Source: Diploptera punctata
Taxonomy: Eukaryota; Arthropoda; Insecta; Blattodea; Blaberidae
Length of the DNA: 64,000 nt
Reading direction: 5' to 3'
NCBI GenBank assembly: GCA_030220185.1
Contig: JASPKZ010008351.1
Coordinates: 868,001 to 932,000 of the forward strand
The notes beneath the pieces were generated by a model. The model saw nothing but the letters and a program-made list of their open reading frames with translations. It ran no database searches and was not told the DNA's origin. Position numbers and translations under genes: made by a program. This document shows positions 60,882-64,000 of the stretch, piece after piece (positions within the stretch are counted from its first letter, which is position 1; each line of letters begins with the position of its first letter).

Positions 60882-61640
60882 ATTTTTTGCTAGAATAACT
60901 TACTTGGATTATCCATGTTTTTATTAACACGGATAATCGGGAGTTTGCTGTACATTTATTTTGTGACAATTTACATGTTGGCAATATGCACAATGGCATA
61001 GTAATGAGGTTTCTCATGTATTTAAGATAGGAGAAGATGTATTTTGAAGCATTCATTGGCATAATGCAAGAGTGACACTGTAATGGGGGGGGGTTTATAA
61101 CAGGGACTGACTGTAGTATAATTTAAAAACTATGAGTATAACCTTCAAGCAATGTTTATTTCACTCAGGTAAACATTATTGTCTCTCAAACAAATCTCTG
61201 CACATTGCAGCTATAGCCTGCTGTGGAAATTTGTTACATTCCAGCTTGTCCAATATGTTTGTCCTAGTTAAGTAGAAATTAAGCTTCAAGAACAAAAAGA
61301 AAAATAACACATGAGATCTAGAAAATATTAAGGCCATGTAACTTTCAATTATAAGAATAATCCTCTAAAAAATATGATGCAGAGAGCATCAATTCTTCTA
61401 CTGTGTGAACTGTAGCATCATCAGAAGCTGCTTATTGACTCCATAAATATAGTATTGTCATTACAGTTTGGATTTCTATATAATTAATAATTACATATTT
61501 TTTCCTTGGTACCTCTCAGTCTGAGAACTTAAAATGTTGAATTAGAATACTAGGAGCATTATATTATGTGTTCATGTAACACATATTTACATATTCCATA
61601 CAATTCTACACATTTTAAAGATAATTACACGTGCTATGTC
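60882..61640. other. No recognised gene
   Basis: No feature recognised. A run of nine G (about 61086) is present. Confidence 0.45.
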
Positions 61641-61649
61641 AAATTCTTG

Positions 61650-61805
61650 ATAGAAAGCACACATCCATCTATTTAAGTATGAATCTGTGACAACCTGTGA
61701 TGTAGAGCAAACATTTTCACAATATAAAAACATACTTTTTGATAACCGAACGTACTTAACTCCTGAAAACATCGAGACATATATTGCGGCTTACTTTCTC
61801 TGCAC
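61650..61805 (+). pseudogene. hAT-like transposase C-terminal fragment
   Basis: VTTCDVEQTFSQYKNILFDN and YLTPENIETYIAAYF match the order of the hAT dimerisation region (CDVER.FS.YK...LT.EN). The open frame continues to 61960 without further resemblance. No catalytic part nearby. A related fragment is at 52075-52290. Confidence 0.65.
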
Positions 61806-61962
61806 CATGATAGGAATGTACCCTGATTTGATGTATAAAATTTGTGTAAAATTATTTTTTTTACCTTTTAAGTATGTACTTAAAATCATTTTAAAAACAT
61901 TTTTAACATTTCTGTGTAATTTTTATACTAAATATTTTGATATTTTTTTGTTAAACATTTAA

Positions 61963-62977
61963 GTACATATCTCATAGGGTAATCACCACATAAAATCCAG
62001 CCTCTAATTGTCACACATTGAGGTTACATACCATATACAATATGTTCATTGTTATTCTCTTATAAAAAAAATGACCTATAAATTTCACAATGAATACAAA
62101 GTAACCCATGTCTGCTGAAGGAAAAAGAATCTGCATGCATTAGTACTTTATAAACAGAAATGTTTGTGATGTAAATTTTAAACTTTCTAAATACTTCTAC
62201 CACATCTTGTAGAGTGCTATCACACCTTTTAAAAATCTTGTTTTAAGAATTGAAAATTAAAACTTATAAAATCAATGTATTTCAAATGGCACAATAATAT
62301 TCACAGTCATCAAGTCCAAATGGGATTTTGACTGTACCTATTGCATTGCAAAATAAAATTTCATGACTATACTCAAGTACAAATTCTTATGACCTGTAAA
62401 ATTAATAATCTGTAATCACTGACTATAGGAAACCTGAGCTCACATGAATTTAATGATTAGAGAAATGGTCTCATATAAAACATTGTATAAATAATAATAA
62501 TAACTATTACTATTATTATTTATACAATGTTTTATAATAATAATAACTATTATTAGTGTTGTTTTTTTCTATTTCATGCCTATTTTAAAATATTTTTACA
62601 TCTAATGTCATGTCATCTAGATTATTTCATATAGTTGTGTGATCTTGTATAAGTTTACCTTTTTATTTTTTATGGATATAAAGTGGCCTTACGATGAAAG
62701 AAGTCTAAAGTATCCTTGACTACTAACTAAGGGAAAAAAAATCAGGTTAGTTGGCATTCTTGAATATGAGTATCAAACATCTCCATTTGAGCCAACTTAC
62801 GCTGTATTGTATTGTTGTCTGAATAAAAAAATATTTTAATTTTTTAACACAAATGGAAAATATAAAAGGTGCACTTATGATTACATCTTTCTGAAATAAA
62901 GATTTCTTACACACTGACAAAAAAAATTGAGTTCTCTAAAATATGTTGTAAGAAAAAATTATCTAATTTGCAGGAAT
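61963..62977. other. No gene; contains an AT palindrome
   Basis: A near-perfect palindrome at about 62478-62533 (arms AAAACATTGTATAAATAATA and its reverse complement) surrounds a short AT-rich centre. The rest is unassigned AT-rich sequence. Confidence 0.5.
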
Positions 62978-62984
62978 TTGACTT

Positions 62985-64000
62985 TTTAGGAATTAACACT
63001 ATGAGGTATTATTTAAGTAAAATTTTATCACCTCACCTAATTATTTTTTTTTACTGGTTTTGGTACCTCATTCAGTTCCATCATCAGTATTTTCATGACT
63101 GTTATGTCGTCTTGAAGACCCACATCCTGCTCCCTCTGTTGGTAGACTGAAGAATCTCAAAATCAAATCATTTTCCCTGGGAATTTCAAAGTCTTTTATT
63201 TCTCGTTTTCTTTTTTTTTAATGTAAATTTTTTTCTCAAACCGTGAACTATTTAGGTTTTTCCATTTGTTTAATTAATTTAGCCTTTCTTTCAATTTGAT
63301 ATTTTTCTAATCATGCATGGGTTGTTACTGCAGATATTTCTACTTCCTCATTCTTGACATTCCTGAACTGTTTTTTCACTCTGGTTTTTAATTTTCTCTT
63401 CATTTTTCCTATGTAGACTTCATCACATTCTCTGCATATAATCTGATAAATCCCTGATTTGTTTTCTTCTTCTATTTTCTCATTTTTGTTGGACCCAATT
63501 AATTTAATGATGCTGAAGTTGTTTTAAAAAAAAATTCTGAAAATTATGATGCTTTAATGTATGATGTGTGAATTTCTTGAATTTTTATGTTTTCTTCTTT
63601 TTTTTTAAGAAGTGTACTTTAATTAATTTTTTTTGTCTTTTGAACTTTTCTTGTGTATCATGCTTTCTTCAAACCCATTATTTGTTGCCACATTGATTAC
63701 GTGTTCTTTTTCTTTTTTATAATTTTCTCTGTTAATGTTCACTAAACTATGTGTCAAACTATTAAAAACTACCTCTTTGTGAGCTGTGTGATTAAAACCA
63801 GAAGCTTTAATATAGTTATCTATATGTATATTCTTTCTGTATATTGCAAATTCTTTCATATTTCTTTCATTTCTTCTTAAATTTAGATCTAAAAATGGTA
63901 TTTCTCTATTAATTTCAGTTTCCATAGTGAACTTTATAGTTTGACTTTGAATGTTCAACAATTTCAAAGCATCATCCATATGTTTATGATTTACTGTACT
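62985..64000 (-). mobile_element. Penelope-like element, RT end and GIY-YIG, runs off the window
   Basis: Reading leftwards from the window edge: RT C-terminus (63623-63979), a frameshifted linker, GIY-YIG region (about 63230-63480, broken), the FDLILRFFSLPTEGAG-like end, a degenerate hammerhead-like region, and the terminal GGAATTAACACTATGAGGTA at 62989. This is the only copy here with part of the RT, and it shows the domain order RT then GIY-YIG that defines Penelope-like elements. The 5' part lies beyond 64000. Confidence 0.85.
63623..63979 (-). pseudogene. Penelope-type reverse transcriptase, C-terminal part
   Basis: A 118-residue open segment with FTMETEINREIPFLDLNLRR (the F..E.E.....FLD block after the RT palm in Penelope RTs), KNIHIDNYIKASGFNHTAHK (the Y....S.H...HK block) and NREN-YKKEKEHVINVA. 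The palm with the catalytic YADD would lie just outside the window. It stops at 63623 in Lys-rich sequence before the endonuclease, and the linker is out of frame. Confidence 0.85.

Noticed and set aside
61687..61962. Complete 91-codon gene
   Set aside because: Only the first ~40 codons resemble anything (hAT dimerisation motif); the rest is Phe/Leu/Lys-rich AT sequence.
63060..63100. Hammerhead-like motif at the end of the right-edge Penelope
   Set aside because: CTGATGA and a GGAAC/GGTACC-like hairpin are present, but the GAAA is AAAA and the palindrome is missing.

Overview
This window looks like intergenic DNA from a large, AT-rich animal genome. The mix of repeats (jockey/I-type and RTE-like non-LTR retrotransposons, GIY-YIG Penelope-like elements, piggyBac and hAT remnants, tRNA-derived SINEs) fits an insect. 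My impression is a hemimetabolous insect such as a cockroach or termite, but that is inference from repeat flavour and not proven by any host gene here. No intact host protein-coding gene, rRNA, CRISPR or bacterial feature was recognised. Nearly every readable protein segment is a fragment of a mobile element.

Layout. 0-5.6 kb: a SINE with target-site duplications (TSDs), a decayed I-like retrotransposon (RT + RNase H + zinc knuckle), a tRNA-like unit with an inverted partner, and a TTAA-flanked piggyBac-type element. 6-12.4 kb: a dispersed sequence with a 57-codon ORF (second copy inverted at 33 kb), a LINE on the minus strand, a Penelope fragment, and a GC-richer segment of unknown nature. 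12.6-19.3 kb: degenerate 49-bp repeats running into a 6.5-kb minisatellite of about 214 units of 30 bp. 19.9-36 kb: LINE 3' ends of at least three families, SINEs with clear TSDs, a MITE, and palindromic Penelope insertions. 35.3-37.6 kb: a Penelope copy split by two adjacent TTAA-type DNA transposons. 37.8-52 kb: a tRNA-Tyr-like sequence that keeps its intron, foldback elements, nested Penelope elements, and clusters of tRNA-like sequences separated by a conserved spacer. 52-64 kb: LINE, hAT and Penelope remnants, ending in a Penelope copy (RT C-terminus + GIY-YIG) that runs off the right edge.

How the parts relate. The window is a stack of insertions that can be dated relative to one another, because many carry visible 11-15 bp TSDs or TTAA sites: SINE in LINE (25.1 kb), Penelope in LINE (34.5 kb), LINE in LINE in Penelope tail (48.5-49.3 kb), Penelope in Penelope (38.8-39.9 kb), foldback in tRNA-like unit (43.25-43.6 kb).

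Three things deserve most attention. First, Penelope termini of at least four families carry a hammerhead-ribozyme-like core (CTGAAGA, a short hairpin, GAAA, then usually a palindromic tetra- or hexamer and TC/TA/TT), with one extra nucleotide after CTGAAGA. Second, a family of tRNA-like sequences recurs with a conserved hairpin-containing spacer and short inverted flanks. Third, the 30-bp array has no stop codons in four of six frames, so its long ORFs are not evidence of coding.
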